Assembly (NCBI GenBank): GCA_023251235.1
Contig: JAHEZE010000005.1
Coordinates: 13,144-61,682 of the forward strand
DNA: 48,539 nucleotides
Direction: 5' to 3'
Source: Sphingobacteriales bacterium
GTDB lineage: Bacteria > Bacteroidota > Bacteroidia > Chitinophagales > Chitinophagaceae
Under the pieces are notes generated by a model. That model made no database searches, had not been told where the DNA came from, and saw only the letters and a list, made by a program, of their open reading frames with translations. Positions 36,034 to 45,424 of the stretch are shown in pieces. How positions within the stretch are numbered: position 1 is the stretch's first letter; each line of letters starts with the position of its first letter. A program made the position numbers and the translations under genes.

Positions 36034-37941
36034 TCAATAATGCCATCTCACAAACGCTTCCATTGCTGCATAGTGAGTAAGGCCGAGATCAGCATACAGA
36101 TTGGCAGTGGCCGCATTTCTTTCTTCAGCCCGTTGCCAAAACTCTCTTGAATCACTTCCCTGAAACGGTACCATATCTTTTTGGGATTGGTGAATGAAGA
36201 TGCCAAACCTTTTTTTCAATACCTGGTCTGGGCTCATGGGTATAGCCATTTCAATTTCTTCAACATTCCATTCCTGCCAGGCTCCTTTGTATAACCAAAG
36301 CCAGCAATCATTTATCCACTCATCACCAGCTGATTTAATTCTTTTCAATGCTTCGAGAACAACATTAAAACAAACGATATGTGTGCCATGGGGATCAGCA
36401 AAGTCGCCGGCACAATAAACCTGCTGAGGTTTTACTTTGCGAAGCACCTCCATGGTGATTTTCACATCTTTTTCGCTCATTGGTTTTTTTTCTATTATAC
36501 CTGTTTCATAAAAAGGAAGATCGAGAAAGTGAATATTTTCTTCTTTGATTCCGACATAACGACAAGTCGCTTTGGCTTCACATCTTCTTATCAGACCTTT
36601 AATAGCCCTGATAATTGCTGTATCTGTCTGGTTTGATTTTTTATTGGATAAAAACTTTCTTGCATTGGCAAGAATTTTCCCGGATTTACTGGTGTCAATA
36701 CCGGCAATTTCTTCAAAGCCAACAGTAAAATCCAGGAACCTTGTTACAAATTCATCTGTTACTGCAATGTTTCCGGAAGTTTGATAACCCACATGTACAT
36801 CATTGCCCTGGTCGTGTAATCGTAGAAAAGTACCTCCCATACTGATGATATCATCATCGGGATGAGGAGAAAAGATGAAACAACGTTTGGGGTAGGGAGT
36901 TGATCGTTCCGGGTGTTCCGGTAAATCAACATTGGGTTTGCCTGCGGGCCAACCGGTAATGGAATCACGAAGCATATAATATACCTGCAGGTTTATTTCA
37001 TATGCATCGCCCTGCTCTACTAAAAGGTCACTCAATCCGTATTCATTATAATCACTGTTGGTTAAACTTAATACAGGCTTTTTAAGTTTCAGGGCCATAT
37101 TCACAACCGCCTTTTTAATCATCTTTTCAGTCCACTCACAGTCCCCCGTTAGCCAGGGCGATTTATTTCTTGTTAGTTCTGATGCAGCAGATTCATCTAC
37201 AACAAAAATTACATCATCATGGTTTTGCAATAAAGATGCAGGCACATGATCGGTTTCTTCATCTTCCACTGCTTTCTTTATCACCGGGGCTTTGCCACTG
37301 CCCCAAGCCATCAGAATAATTCTTTTTGCTTTTAATATTTCACCAATACCCATGGTAATAGCAAGGCGGGGCACTTCAGATATATTCGCAAACTCATAGG
37401 CATTGGCAATTCTTGTTGAATTATCGAGTGTGATCAATCTTGTTTTGGAATAAATGCCTGAGCCTGGTTCATTGAATCCAATATGTCCATTATTACCAAT
37501 GCCCAGTATCTGCAGGTCAATACCTCCTGCATCCTGTATCATTTTTTCATATTGGCGGCAATGCTCTTTGATATCTTCTTTTTTTACTTCTCCATTTGGA
37601 ATATGAATATTCTTTGGATGGATGTCTATATGATTAAAAAGATTAACCCTCATGAAACGATTATAACTCTGTAAAGCATCATTGTTAATCGGGTAATATT
37701 CATCCAGGTTAAAGGTGATGACATTTTTAAAACTCAGTTTTTCCTCTTTATGCATCCTTACTAATTCTTTATACAAAGTTTTAGGAGTAGAACCAGTAGA
37801 CAGGCCAAGGACACATTTTACTTTATTCTTCTGTTTTTCTCTAATCAGGGAAGCGATTTGTTTTGCAACTGCTACAGAACCCTGTTTCAAATCTGGATAG
37901 ATTTTTACCGGAATTTTTTCAAAAGAATCAACCATGCTCAT
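36034..37941 (-). CDS. Glucosamine-6-phosphate deaminase (NagB) fused to a PIG-L/LmbE deacetylase-like domain
   Basis: A 635-residue two-domain protein. NagB part (about 1-270): VLGLSTGSTPKTLY, the NLDEYYPI loop, and NGHIGFNEPGSG (about 149-160) of the sugar-isomerase active site. PIG-L part (about 355-600): FSPHPDDDIISMGGTF (about 358-372), the zinc-binding AHPDDE-type motif, and FADPHGTH. NagB converts glucosamine-6-P to fructose-6-P and ammonia; PIG-L enzymes remove acetyl from GlcNAc groups. A single chain might deacetylate and deaminate, but the second domain's substrate is unknown. Such fusions occur in Bacteroidota. No signal peptide. Next upstream, 186 bp away, is the hexosaminidase gene. 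Confidence 0.85.
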   Translation of the reverse strand: MSMVDSFEKIPVKIYPDLKQGSVAVAKQIASLIREKQKNKVKCVLGLSTGSTPKTLYKELVRMHKEEKLSFKNVITFNLDEYYPINNDALQSYNRFMRVNLFNHIDIHPKNIHIPNGEVKKEDIKEHCRQYEKMIQDAGGIDLQILGIGNNGHIGFNEPGSGIYSKTRLITLDNSTRIANAYEFANISEVPRLAITMGIGEILKAKRIILMAWGSGKAPVIKKAVEDEETDHVPASLLQNHDDVIFVVDESAASELTRNKSPWLTGDCEWTEKMIKKAVVNMALKLKKPVLSLTNSDYNEYGLSDLLVEQGDAYEINLQVYYMLRDSITGWPAGKPNVDLPEHPERSTPYPKRCFIFSPHPDDDIISMGGTFLRLHDQGNDVHVGYQTSGNIAVTDEFVTRFLDFTVGFEEIAGIDTSKSGKILANARKFLSNKKSNQTDTAIIRAIKGLIRRCEAKATCRYVGIKEENIHFLDLPFYETGIIEKKPMSEKDVKITMEVLRKVKPQQVYCAGDFADPHGTHIVCFNVVLEALKRIKSAGDEWINDCWLWLYKGAWQEWNVEEIEMAIPMSPDQVLKKRFGIFIHQSQKDMVPFQGSDSREFWQRAEERNAATANLYADLGLTHYAAMEAFVRWHY

Positions 37942-37975
37942 ATTGTTATGGGTTTAGAACTTCGAAAATACCGAA

Positions 37976-38127
37976 ATAATTGAGAACCTCTTGTCCCCCT
38001 TAAGGGGAGACTTAGAATGAAAATTTCCAAAAATAGTTGAGCATTGAAAATTATTCGGGCATTAAATGTTCAACACTTAATGCCGGATTTTCAATTTCTA
38101 AAGTTCGTGTGGTATCAAAGGCCCTCT
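37976..38127. repeat. Composite palindromic element between the NagB fusion and GH20 genes
   Basis: CCCCTTAAGGGG (37996-38007) is a perfect palindrome. ATTGAAAAT (38043-38051) and GGCATTAA (38058-38065) pair with TTAATGCC (38077-38084) and ATTTTCAAT (38088-38096) as a nested stem. A GGGGGTTGGGGG-like tract follows. The ends resemble common Bacteroidota intergenic words. Confidence 0.55.
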
Positions 38128-40497
38128 TTAGGGGGTTGGGGGTTGTATTTCTATTTCATCCACAAACAACCAGGCTTTCATACCTGCACCGGGATTACCG
38201 GCAGGTATTTCACCCCAGTTCTTTGCTACTACTTTTATATAGCGGACATTATTGGCTGCAAATTCTACTTTCATGGTTCCTGTTTCAAGACCTTTCAGTT
38301 TCACATTGAAATCATCAGTTAATCCAATTGGGATAAAATCAGTTCCATTAGCAGAAACAAATACTTCGATGGTTAGTGGCCGCCAGATCCAGCTATCTGT
38401 CTGCCTCAGGCAATGAACTATTACATTCGAAATAATATCTTCTTTGCCAAGGTCTATTGTTGCTATACAATCAGTTCCGGAAAATCCAAGAAACTCTTTA
38501 CTTCGGGATAATCCTTTTTCGTTTTGTATACCATTAACTAAAGTGAAAGCCCCGTCACCAGGATAATTTTTTGATGATTCATTAACAAGAGTGATTTTTT
38601 TACCGGTAGCTTTATTAAACCGGAAAGTTTGATAAACCGGGTTACCAATTGTTTTTCCATTAACCAAACCAATTGCTGCAATGATCATATTCCTGTTTAC
38701 TAAAACCGGGGACACATATTTTTTTCCATCAATAAATTTAGTTTCTCCGGTATTACCTGCCGTATGTGTGATAAAATTTATTTGGGTTCCCGGTTGTCTG
38801 GTTTCCACTTTCCAGAGTATGCCATTATAATTTTCTGTCGGGAGTATGCTTGCTTTCAAATCAAAATATGCTTTACTATAATTTGTTTTCCATAAGCCAT
38901 ATCGCTTAAACTGGAATTGCAATCTTTTTTCAAAATCATTCCAGTTTCTTTTTTCTTTAGAGCTCCAGAGTACTTCACTCAATGCACTCAGGCGGGGAAA
39001 GATCATATACTCCACAATGCTGGTGTTCTTCATATATTCTGTCCATATACTTCCTTGTGCCCCCAAAATAAATTTTTCTTGTTTTTCATGCAATGCAGCA
39101 GGTATGGGCTCATAGCCATACACTTTTTCAAGGGGTAAATATCCGTCAATATCGATGCTGTCTTCATTCTCACTTTGAGAGTTGTTAAGGTAACAATAGT
39201 CTCCCGGCGTCATTATCACATTATGTTTTGCTTTGGCTGCTGTTATTCCTCCTACTTCACCCTGCCAACTCATCACTATTGCTTTGGGGGCAAGTCCCCC
39301 CTCAAGTATTTCATCCCACCCTATCAATATCTTGTCTTTACTTTTCAGATATTTTTGTATACGCCGGATAAAATAACTCTGTAATTCCTGTTCATCCTTC
39401 AACTTATTATCTTTTATTCTTTTCTGGCAATTAGGGCATCGTTTCCAGTTATCTTTCGGGCATTCATCTCCACCCACATGAATATATTTTCCGGGAAATA
39501 ATGCTATCACTTCATCCAGTACATTCTCTAAGAAATTGAATGTATTTTCTTTTCCTGCACAGAATACATCATCGAATACTCCCCATGTCTGTTGTACCTG
39601 CTTTCCGGTTGAATCTCCATACCACTCACAGTTTTTCGGAAAATAGTTTATTGTTGGTTCCTGTGGAAAACAACTCAGTTCAGGGTAAGCAGCAATGGCA
39701 GCGCTGCCATGACCCGGCATCTCAATTTCAGGTACAATGGTTACAAAACGATCTTCTGCATACTTCACAATCTCTTTTATTTCTTCCTGTGTATAAAATC
39801 CGCCATGTTTTGTTTTATCATTTCCTGATCCCGGATAGGGGCCAATGATAGTTCCATTTCTCCATGCACCAATCTCGGTAAGGCCCGGATATTTTTTTAT
39901 TTCAATCCGCCAGCCCTGGTCTTCTGTTAAATGCCAGTGGAAATAATTCATTTTATGCAGGGCGATATAATCAATATATTTTTTTATGAAATCAACCGGC
40001 ATAAAATGGCGACCAACATCGAGGTGAAGACCGCGGTATTGGAATCTTGGTTCATCATTCACTTTGATGCAGGAAATTCTTATTGGGCCATTTTTAGTTG
40101 GTAATAGCTGAATAATAGTTTGTACTCCATTAAATACAGCTTCAGACGAGCTTCCTTCAAGCAAGATTGAATTTTGCTGAATGTTTAATGAATAGCGGGG
40201 GACCTGGTTGCCTTTAATATTTTTCTTTGCAGGAAAAAGTGACAATTGGATCATTGGTGATGCAGAGGAAGTGTGTGATATTTTCAGGTTTATCTTATAA
40301 AATGTATTTAAATAAGTTTGCAGAAACTGTGCAGAACTGATCAGCTCTTTATTTTCATACACGATAGTTACATTAGAAGAGACTCCAAACTCTCCGGGTA
40401 ATAAATTTGCTGAAACTGGTTTCGGAATAATATTTATTTCCTGTGCTTTAACTGTAAGATTTGCTGAAAGAATAAAAGCTAAAACTATCTTTATCAT
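38128..40497 (-). CDS. Beta-N-acetylhexosaminidase, GH20, with C-terminal F5/8-type domain
   Basis: A 789-residue secreted enzyme with a signal peptide (about 1-18, ending TVKAQE). The GH20b domain covers about 20-140, and the GH20 TIM barrel covers about 150-500, with FQYRGLHLDVGRHFMP at its start, HWHLTEDQGWR, PEIEMPGHGSAA, and the catalytic pair D344-E345 in HVGGDECP. A C-terminal discoidin/F5/8-like beta domain (about 640-785) may bind sugars. It releases terminal GlcNAc or GalNAc by substrate-assisted catalysis, in the periplasm or at the surface; no T9SS tail is seen. Genes for a NagB fusion and a glycosylasparaginase nearby fit GlcNAc use. Confidence 0.92.
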   Translation of the reverse strand: MIKIVLAFILSANLTVKAQEINIIPKPVSANLLPGEFGVSSNVTIVYENKELISSAQFLQTYLNTFYKINLKISHTSSASPMIQLSLFPAKKNIKGNQVPRYSLNIQQNSILLEGSSSEAVFNGVQTIIQLLPTKNGPIRISCIKVNDEPRFQYRGLHLDVGRHFMPVDFIKKYIDYIALHKMNYFHWHLTEDQGWRIEIKKYPGLTEIGAWRNGTIIGPYPGSGNDKTKHGGFYTQEEIKEIVKYAEDRFVTIVPEIEMPGHGSAAIAAYPELSCFPQEPTINYFPKNCEWYGDSTGKQVQQTWGVFDDVFCAGKENTFNFLENVLDEVIALFPGKYIHVGGDECPKDNWKRCPNCQKRIKDNKLKDEQELQSYFIRRIQKYLKSKDKILIGWDEILEGGLAPKAIVMSWQGEVGGITAAKAKHNVIMTPGDYCYLNNSQSENEDSIDIDGYLPLEKVYGYEPIPAALHEKQEKFILGAQGSIWTEYMKNTSIVEYMIFPRLSALSEVLWSSKEKRNWNDFEKRLQFQFKRYGLWKTNYSKAYFDLKASILPTENYNGILWKVETRQPGTQINFITHTAGNTGETKFIDGKKYVSPVLVNRNMIIAAIGLVNGKTIGNPVYQTFRFNKATGKKITLVNESSKNYPGDGAFTLVNGIQNEKGLSRSKEFLGFSGTDCIATIDLGKEDIISNVIVHCLRQTDSWIWRPLTIEVFVSANGTDFIPIGLTDDFNVKLKGLETGTMKVEFAANNVRYIKVVAKNWGEIPAGNPGAGMKAWLFVDEIEIQPPTP

Positions 40498-40522
40498 TTC
40501 CGGTCTATTTACTACAAGAGTA

Positions 40523-40554
40523 CAAAAAAGCCCGTTTAGAATTTCAAACGGGCT
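40523..40554 (-). terminator. Terminator of the CocE-type gene
   Basis: On the minus strand, AGCCCGTTT (from 40554 down) pairs with AAACGGGCT (down to 40529) around an 8-nt loop, then TTTTTTG. It separates the CocE-type and GH20 transcripts. Confidence 0.85.
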
Positions 40555-40572
40555 ATTGTTTAATCAATTATT

Positions 40573-42480
40573 TTATTTTAAAACGGGTAACAAAATACTA
40601 CTGCTGTATGTAGCATCATGATGAATCCTGATAGTGGCTTTTTGAAAATCAGTTATATCTGCTTCATAAATATTGACAAACTTCTGTGGGTTTCTGTCTG
40701 CCAGCGGAAACCAGCTGCTTTGTATCTGTATCATCAGCCGGTGACCTTTTTTAAAAGTATGGGCAACATCTGGCAGATCAAATTTTACTTTTTCAATTTT
40801 ATCAGGTGGAAATGCTGTGGGGTTTTCAAAACTGTTCCGGTATTTGCCTCTCATAATTTCACCCCTTACCAGCATTTGGTATCCCCCCATTGGATAATTG
40901 CTACCGCCAGCCCGGCCTTGTTGTGCAACGGCACCCGGGTAGCTAAAATTATCCGGGAACACATCAATTAGTTTTACAACAAAGTCAGCATCTGTTCCGG
41001 TAATGCTTACCATAAGGTCTGCAACAACTGGTCCAGCTAAAGTCAAATCTTCGTTTAAAGCATCAGTTTGAAATGAGAGTACATCCGTTCTTCTGGCAGC
41101 AAAACGCTGGTCATCGTCCATGTAAGCTGCAGTACGGTCAAAATGTACATCCTCCGTATAAGGAACAGGATGTGCAGGATCACTTATGTATTCGCTTGCA
41201 CTTTTTTTATCAGTTGATTTATCCCAGCTTAATTTTCCATTTGCCTGAAAAAATATTGGTTTACTTGCTGAAGTTGCCGGTGGCCATTGATCAAAATTTT
41301 TCCATTGATTTTCTCCGCTGAAAAAAATTGTTGCTTCGGAAAGCTTGGGATCATCACCTTTCCCTTTTAAATAATAATTGAAGAATGGTATTTCAATATT
41401 ATTTTGATACCAGATGGATGTGTTCGAACCAAACTGAATATTTCCCATCTTACTTCCATCACGACTGCTCCACTGGCCATGACTCCATGGGCCCATCACC
41501 AGCTTATTATGAATGCCGGGATTTTGTTTTTCAATTGCCTTATATAAGTTCCATGCACCATAACAATCTTCTGCATCAAACAATCCACCCACTACCAACA
41601 TAGCGGGTTTAATATTAATCATTGCATTCCTTGCATTTCTTGCTTTCCACCATTCATCATAGTTGGGATGTGCATATAAGTCTTTCCAGAATTTAATACT
41701 GTCGCCCATCAGCATAGCAAGGTTTTTTAAAGTGCCGGTTTCCAGGTAAAATTTATAGTTGTCTTTTATTTTAAAATCAAATCCTGATGGACCGATAGTT
41801 GTAGGCTTGGGTCTTGGTTTACCAAATCCTGAATAAAAAGAAAAGCCATCCATCTGGAAAAATGCGCCGTTGTGATGAAAGTCATCACCCAAAAACCATT
41901 CTGTAACCGGCGCCTGCGGACTCACCGCTTTTAATGCAGGATGACCGGAGGCTGCAGCCATTGTAGAATAAAAACCTGGATAAGATATTCCAAACACACC
42001 AACATTACCATTGTTGTTGGATAAATTTTTTACCAGCCAGTCAATCGCATCATAGGTATCGCTGGCTTCATCAATATCAGTATTTCCTGCCTGGCCGGCA
42101 GACAGGGATTTTTTATCTTTTATAAACGGGCGAACATCAACAAACTCACCTTCGCTCATCCAGCGGCCACGAACATCCTGGATGACGATGATATAGTTTT
42201 CACGTAAATAATATTTCCAGTGACTATTCCAGAAGCCTCTCCAATTATTTTCACCATAAGGGGCACAGGAATAAGGTGTCCTGTTCATCAATATCGGATG
42301 TTTTTCACTCATATCTTTTGGCATATAAACAGCGGTAAAAAGTTTAACCCCGTCTCTCATAGGAATAGTAACTTCTTTTTTAGTATAGTTTTCACGAATC
42401 CATAATGAATCCTGGTCGGTTTGGGCACTTACGAAAAAGGTAATCAACGAAAAGAGAAGGGCAATAAAAATTTTTTTCAT
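40573..42480 (-). CDS. CocE/NonD family (S15-like) alpha/beta hydrolase, secreted
   Basis: A 635-residue enzyme with an N-terminal signal peptide (about 1-19, FFVSAQT). The alpha/beta-hydrolase core has IPMRDGVKLFTAVYMPK, the DVRGRWMSEGEF loop, the nucleophile S166 in GISYPGF, and a cap domain; a C-terminal jelly-roll (X-Pro-DPP C-like) has DADFVVKLIDVFPD and KGHRLMIQIQSSWFP. Members are alpha-amino-acid ester hydrolases, glutaryl-7-ACA acylases, cocaine esterases and X-Pro peptidases; here an amino-acid ester or amide hydrolase is most likely. It has its own terminator. Confidence 0.87.
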   Translation of the reverse strand: MKKIFIALLFSLITFFVSAQTDQDSLWIRENYTKKEVTIPMRDGVKLFTAVYMPKDMSEKHPILMNRTPYSCAPYGENNWRGFWNSHWKYYLRENYIIVIQDVRGRWMSEGEFVDVRPFIKDKKSLSAGQAGNTDIDEASDTYDAIDWLVKNLSNNNGNVGVFGISYPGFYSTMAAASGHPALKAVSPQAPVTEWFLGDDFHHNGAFFQMDGFSFYSGFGKPRPKPTTIGPSGFDFKIKDNYKFYLETGTLKNLAMLMGDSIKFWKDLYAHPNYDEWWKARNARNAMINIKPAMLVVGGLFDAEDCYGAWNLYKAIEKQNPGIHNKLVMGPWSHGQWSSRDGSKMGNIQFGSNTSIWYQNNIEIPFFNYYLKGKGDDPKLSEATIFFSGENQWKNFDQWPPATSASKPIFFQANGKLSWDKSTDKKSASEYISDPAHPVPYTEDVHFDRTAAYMDDDQRFAARRTDVLSFQTDALNEDLTLAGPVVADLMVSITGTDADFVVKLIDVFPDNFSYPGAVAQQGRAGGSNYPMGGYQMLVRGEIMRGKYRNSFENPTAFPPDKIEKVKFDLPDVAHTFKKGHRLMIQIQSSWFPLADRNPQKFVNIYEADITDFQKATIRIHHDATYSSSILLPVLK

Positions 42481-42544
42481 ATAAGTTGAATTTGATGGTT
42501 TAAATTTACTGATTCTGTATTCACTTTTATTTTTTTTATTTTTT

Positions 42545-43018
42545 ATGCAAACAAATGCGGAAGTTGTCAGCCGGTTCTATACTGCATTTCAAAAACTGGA
42601 TTATAAGACCATGCAGGATTGCTACAGTGATGATATTATTTTCAGTGATCCTGTCTTTCTTACTTTACATGCCGGTGAGGTAAAAAGCATGTGGGAGATG
42701 CTTTGTAAGAATGCAAAAGATTTTTCACTTACATTTTCTGATATAGAATTACAGGATGAAGAATATGCTACCTGCAATTGGGTGGCTTCTTACACTTTTT
42801 CGAAGACAGGAAAAAAAGTTGTAAATCATATCAAAGCATTTATGAAACTCAATGACGGGAAAATCACTGAACATAGTGATGCTTTCCGGCTGAGTACATG
42901 GATTGGCCAGGCATTGGGTTGGAAAGGTGTATGGTTTGGCTGGACAGGATTTATGAAAAGAGCTGTACAAAAGAATGCAAGAAAAAATCTGGAGAAATTT
43001 ATGGTGGGAAAGCTGTGA
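42545..43018 (+). CDS. NTF2-like (SnoaL-type) protein
   Basis: A 157-residue alpha+beta barrel protein. VSRFYTAFQKLDYKTMQDCYSDDIIFSDPVFLTLHAGEVKSMWEML is the usual SnoaL-like opening, and NHIKAFMKLNDGKITEHSDAFRLSTWIGQALGW the usual end. This fold serves as an enzyme or binding module; no catalytic residue set can be named, so no activity is proposed. It is divergent from the CocE-type gene (64-bp gap), and an AGCT word repeat begins at its stop codon. Confidence 0.8.
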   Translation: MQTNAEVVSRFYTAFQKLDYKTMQDCYSDDIIFSDPVFLTLHAGEVKSMWEMLCKNAKDFSLTFSDIELQDEEYATCNWVASYTFSKTGKKVVNHIKAFMKLNDGKITEHSDAFRLSTWIGQALGWKGVWFGWTGFMKRAVQKNARKNLEKFMVGKL

Positions 43019-43078
43019 GTCATTAGCTATGAGCTTTGAGAACTTAAAACCCGAAGCTCTTAACCCAAAACCCATAAC
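43010..43078. repeat. AGCT-word repeat after the NTF2-like gene
   Basis: GCTGTGAGTCATTAGCTATG, then AGCTTTGAGAACTT and GAAGCTCTTAAC. It shares words with 13946-13976 and 24538-24632, and overlaps the NTF2-like stop codon (43016-43018). Confidence 0.5.
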
Positions 43079-43087
43079 TTTCTTCAC

Positions 43088-43966
43088 TTATCCCTCCAGT
43101 ACGCCATACTTTCCACTGTTTACATCATTGACTGCCTGCTCTATTTCTTCCCATGTATTCATTACAAATGGCCCGTAAGCAACAACGGGTTCATCAATTG
43201 GTTCTCCGGATAAAATTAATATCACAGTATCATCTGTAGCATCTATAGAAAAATTTTCGCCATCATTTTTAAATAAAACAAAATGATCGGCTGGCACATT
43301 TTCCTCATTTACTTTTATGCTGCCTTCAATAACTAATGCACAGGTATTATAATTTTTGGGAAAATTAAATTCCAGCGAAGCTTCTTTTTTCAATCTTGCA
43401 TTGAATGCATGTAACGGTGTGAAAGTTGAAGCTGCTCCTTTTACTCCTTTAAATTCTCCGGCAATAATTTCAACCACACCTTTATCATCCGGAAGATTAT
43501 ATCTTCCCATCATACTATTTGTTATTTCCTGATACTTGGGTTTTGTTTTTTTGAATTTAGCAGGAAGATTGACCCATAACTGTACCATTTGAAATGCTCC
43601 GCCATTTTTACTGAATTCCTTTTCATGATATTCTTTATGTAATAATCCGGAACCGGCAGTCATCCATTGCACATCACCTTCTCCAATGATACCGCTATTA
43701 CCGGCACTATCATGATGAGCAATTTTTCCATGATAGGCAATCGTTACGGTTTCAAAACCGGCATGCGGATGAACACCCACACCACGGGGTTCTTTCCTGG
43801 GACTGAAATCAACTTTGGCATTATAGTCCAGCATAAAGAATGGACTCATTCTCTGCTGATCAATAAGCCTGCTGTTGGGAAAAAAATTATGTACCCTGAA
43901 TCCATCGCCTACCATATGTGGAGGAGGAGGGGCAATGATTGCTTCAATAGTTTTTTTAGTACTCAT
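43088..43966 (-). CDS. Pirin family protein
   Basis: A 292-residue bicupin. The N-terminal pirin domain has HMVGDGFRVHNFFPNSRLIDQQRMSPFFMLDYN, and the metal-site HPHAGFETVTIAYHGKIAHHDS. A C-terminal pirin domain (about 170-285) follows. Prokaryotic pirins act as quercetinase-like dioxygenases or as partners of pyruvate dehydrogenase or stress regulators; the role here is unknown. It is the last of three close genes (10-bp gaps) with a second pirin and an FMN reductase. Confidence 0.9.
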   Translation of the reverse strand: MSTKKTIEAIIAPPPPHMVGDGFRVHNFFPNSRLIDQQRMSPFFMLDYNAKVDFSPRKEPRGVGVHPHAGFETVTIAYHGKIAHHDSAGNSGIIGEGDVQWMTAGSGLLHKEYHEKEFSKNGGAFQMVQLWVNLPAKFKKTKPKYQEITNSMMGRYNLPDDKGVVEIIAGEFKGVKGAASTFTPLHAFNARLKKEASLEFNFPKNYNTCALVIEGSIKVNEENVPADHFVLFKNDGENFSIDATDDTVILILSGEPIDEPVVAYGPFVMNTWEEIEQAVNDVNSGKYGVLEG

Positions 43967-43976
43967 ATATTTATTA

Positions 43977-44687
43977 TTATACCGGAACTTCCATTAAAAG
44001 CAGTTCAGAATTGGTGTTTGCTTCTATTTCCAATTTATCTGCTTCCATAATTCCTAAACCATCTCTTCGGTTCAGCTTTTCGCCATTAATAGTTACATCG
44101 CCTTCAATTACGAATGCATACACTCCGTTTTCTTTATTTTTCAATTGATAAGTTGTGTGGAAATCCTTATCTAATTTACCTAAACTGAACCATGCATCCT
44201 GGTGTATCTGCAAACCACTATCATTAGTTCCTACAGGTGATACAATAGTCAATAATTTATTTTGTTTATCAGCGTCAGTAAAACTCTTCTGATCATATCT
44301 TGGCTTTACATTTTTTTTATTCGGGAAAACCCAGATCTGGAAAAACCTGACTTCTTTATCATGGTTTTTATTTTTTTCTGAATGTTGGATTCCGGTTCCG
44401 GCACTCATTATCTGTATATCTCCCTGCCTGATTATTTGTTGTGTACCCATATCATCCCTGTGCTCCAGATCGCCACTGGTAGGAATGGAAATAATTTCCA
44501 TATTATCATGCGGATGGGCGCCAAATCCCATTCCACCCGCAACAGTGTCATCATTTAAAACTCTAAGTACACCAAAGTGCATTCTTTCAGGATCATGATA
44601 ACCGGCAAAACTGAATGTGTGATAAGAATCCAGCCAACCATGATTTGCATGGCCTCTTGTTTCTGCTTTATGTAAAATAAATTTCAT
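43977..44687 (-). CDS. Pirin-like bicupin (YhhW/quercetinase type)
   Basis: A 236-residue protein from ATG 44685-44687; the frame extends 10 codons upstream, into the neighbouring reductase gene, and those codons look unrelated. It starts KFILHKAETRGHANHGWLDSYHTFSFAGYHDPERMHFG and has GMGFGAHPHDNMEIISIP with the metal-binding His set. It is shorter than the neighbour at 43088-43966 and of the YhhW class, for which quercetin 2,3-dioxygenase activity is known. Linked to the FMN reductase, it may sit in a redox or xenobiotic-response unit. Confidence 0.87.
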   Translation of the reverse strand: MKFILHKAETRGHANHGWLDSYHTFSFAGYHDPERMHFGVLRVLNDDTVAGGMGFGAHPHDNMEIISIPTSGDLEHRDDMGTQQIIRQGDIQIMSAGTGIQHSEKNKNHDKEVRFFQIWVFPNKKNVKPRYDQKSFTDADKQNKLLTIVSPVGTNDSGLQIHQDAWFSLGKLDKDFHTTYQLKNKENGVYAFVIEGDVTINGEKLNRRDGLGIMEADKLEIEANTNSELLLMEVPV

Positions 44688-44697
44688 AAATAAATTA

Positions 44698-45252
44698 TTA
44701 TATATTTTTTTTCTCAACTATTTTTTCGGCCAGCCATAAAAATTCGCTTATAAAGTTGTGAATATTCTGATAGAAAGCCTGGTCAGTTAAATTTCCTTCT
44801 GCATCAAATTTCTTTTCTACGAAGGGAACTATCAGCAAACCCGGGGAAGCTATGCCAAATAAAGCAGGAATTAACTGAAGCAGTTGTTGTGATGCCCGGA
44901 TACCTCCCAGTGCACCTTGTGATGCCGTAACAATTCCAAAAGGCTTATGCAATTGTTTTGGAAAATGGTCTAATAAATTTTTCATAGATGGCGAATAGCT
45001 GCCATTATATTCAGGAGTTAACAGAATAAATGCGTTTGTACTGAAAATTCTTTTGGCCAGCGATTTAAATTCTTCCGGTGTATTATCAATGGAAGAAAAA
45101 ACTGTTTGAATAGCAGGAAGATTCCAGTCTTTCATGTCAATGATATCAACTGCATGCTTCGTGCAGGTTTGTAATTCTTTTTTTAAATGGATGGCTACTC
45201 TCCTGGTAATACTGTTAGCTCTTGAACTACCGGAAATAATTTCAATGTTCAT
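44698..45252 (-). CDS. NADPH-dependent FMN reductase family protein
   Basis: A 184-residue flavodoxin-like protein from ATG 45250-45252; a longer TTG start at 45270 is less likely. It has the phosphate-binding SGSSRANSITRR (about 6-17), a mid-chain LTPEYNGSYSPSMKNLLDH, and TASQGALGGIRASQQL. Relatives reduce FMN, azo dyes, quinones or chromate with NAD(P)H. First gene of the three-gene unit with two pirins. I cannot predict the substrate. Confidence 0.86.
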   Translation of the reverse strand: MNIEIISGSSRANSITRRVAIHLKKELQTCTKHAVDIIDMKDWNLPAIQTVFSSIDNTPEEFKSLAKRIFSTNAFILLTPEYNGSYSPSMKNLLDHFPKQLHKPFGIVTASQGALGGIRASQQLLQLIPALFGIASPGLLIVPFVEKKFDAEGNLTDQAFYQNIHNFISEFLWLAEKIVEKKNI

Positions 45253-45424
45253 AGTTTTCTTGTTTGACAAAATTCATTCCGTAAATAATTTCTATTCCTG
45301 ATTGGCAAAATTGCGGCTTTATGGCAGATTAGCAATTGATCTATGATAAATGAATCCATTTTGTCAGGTTTAAATTGATAAATTTTAATGAATGCTTTAA
45401 TTTGGCCCTTCTAATATTAAAACA

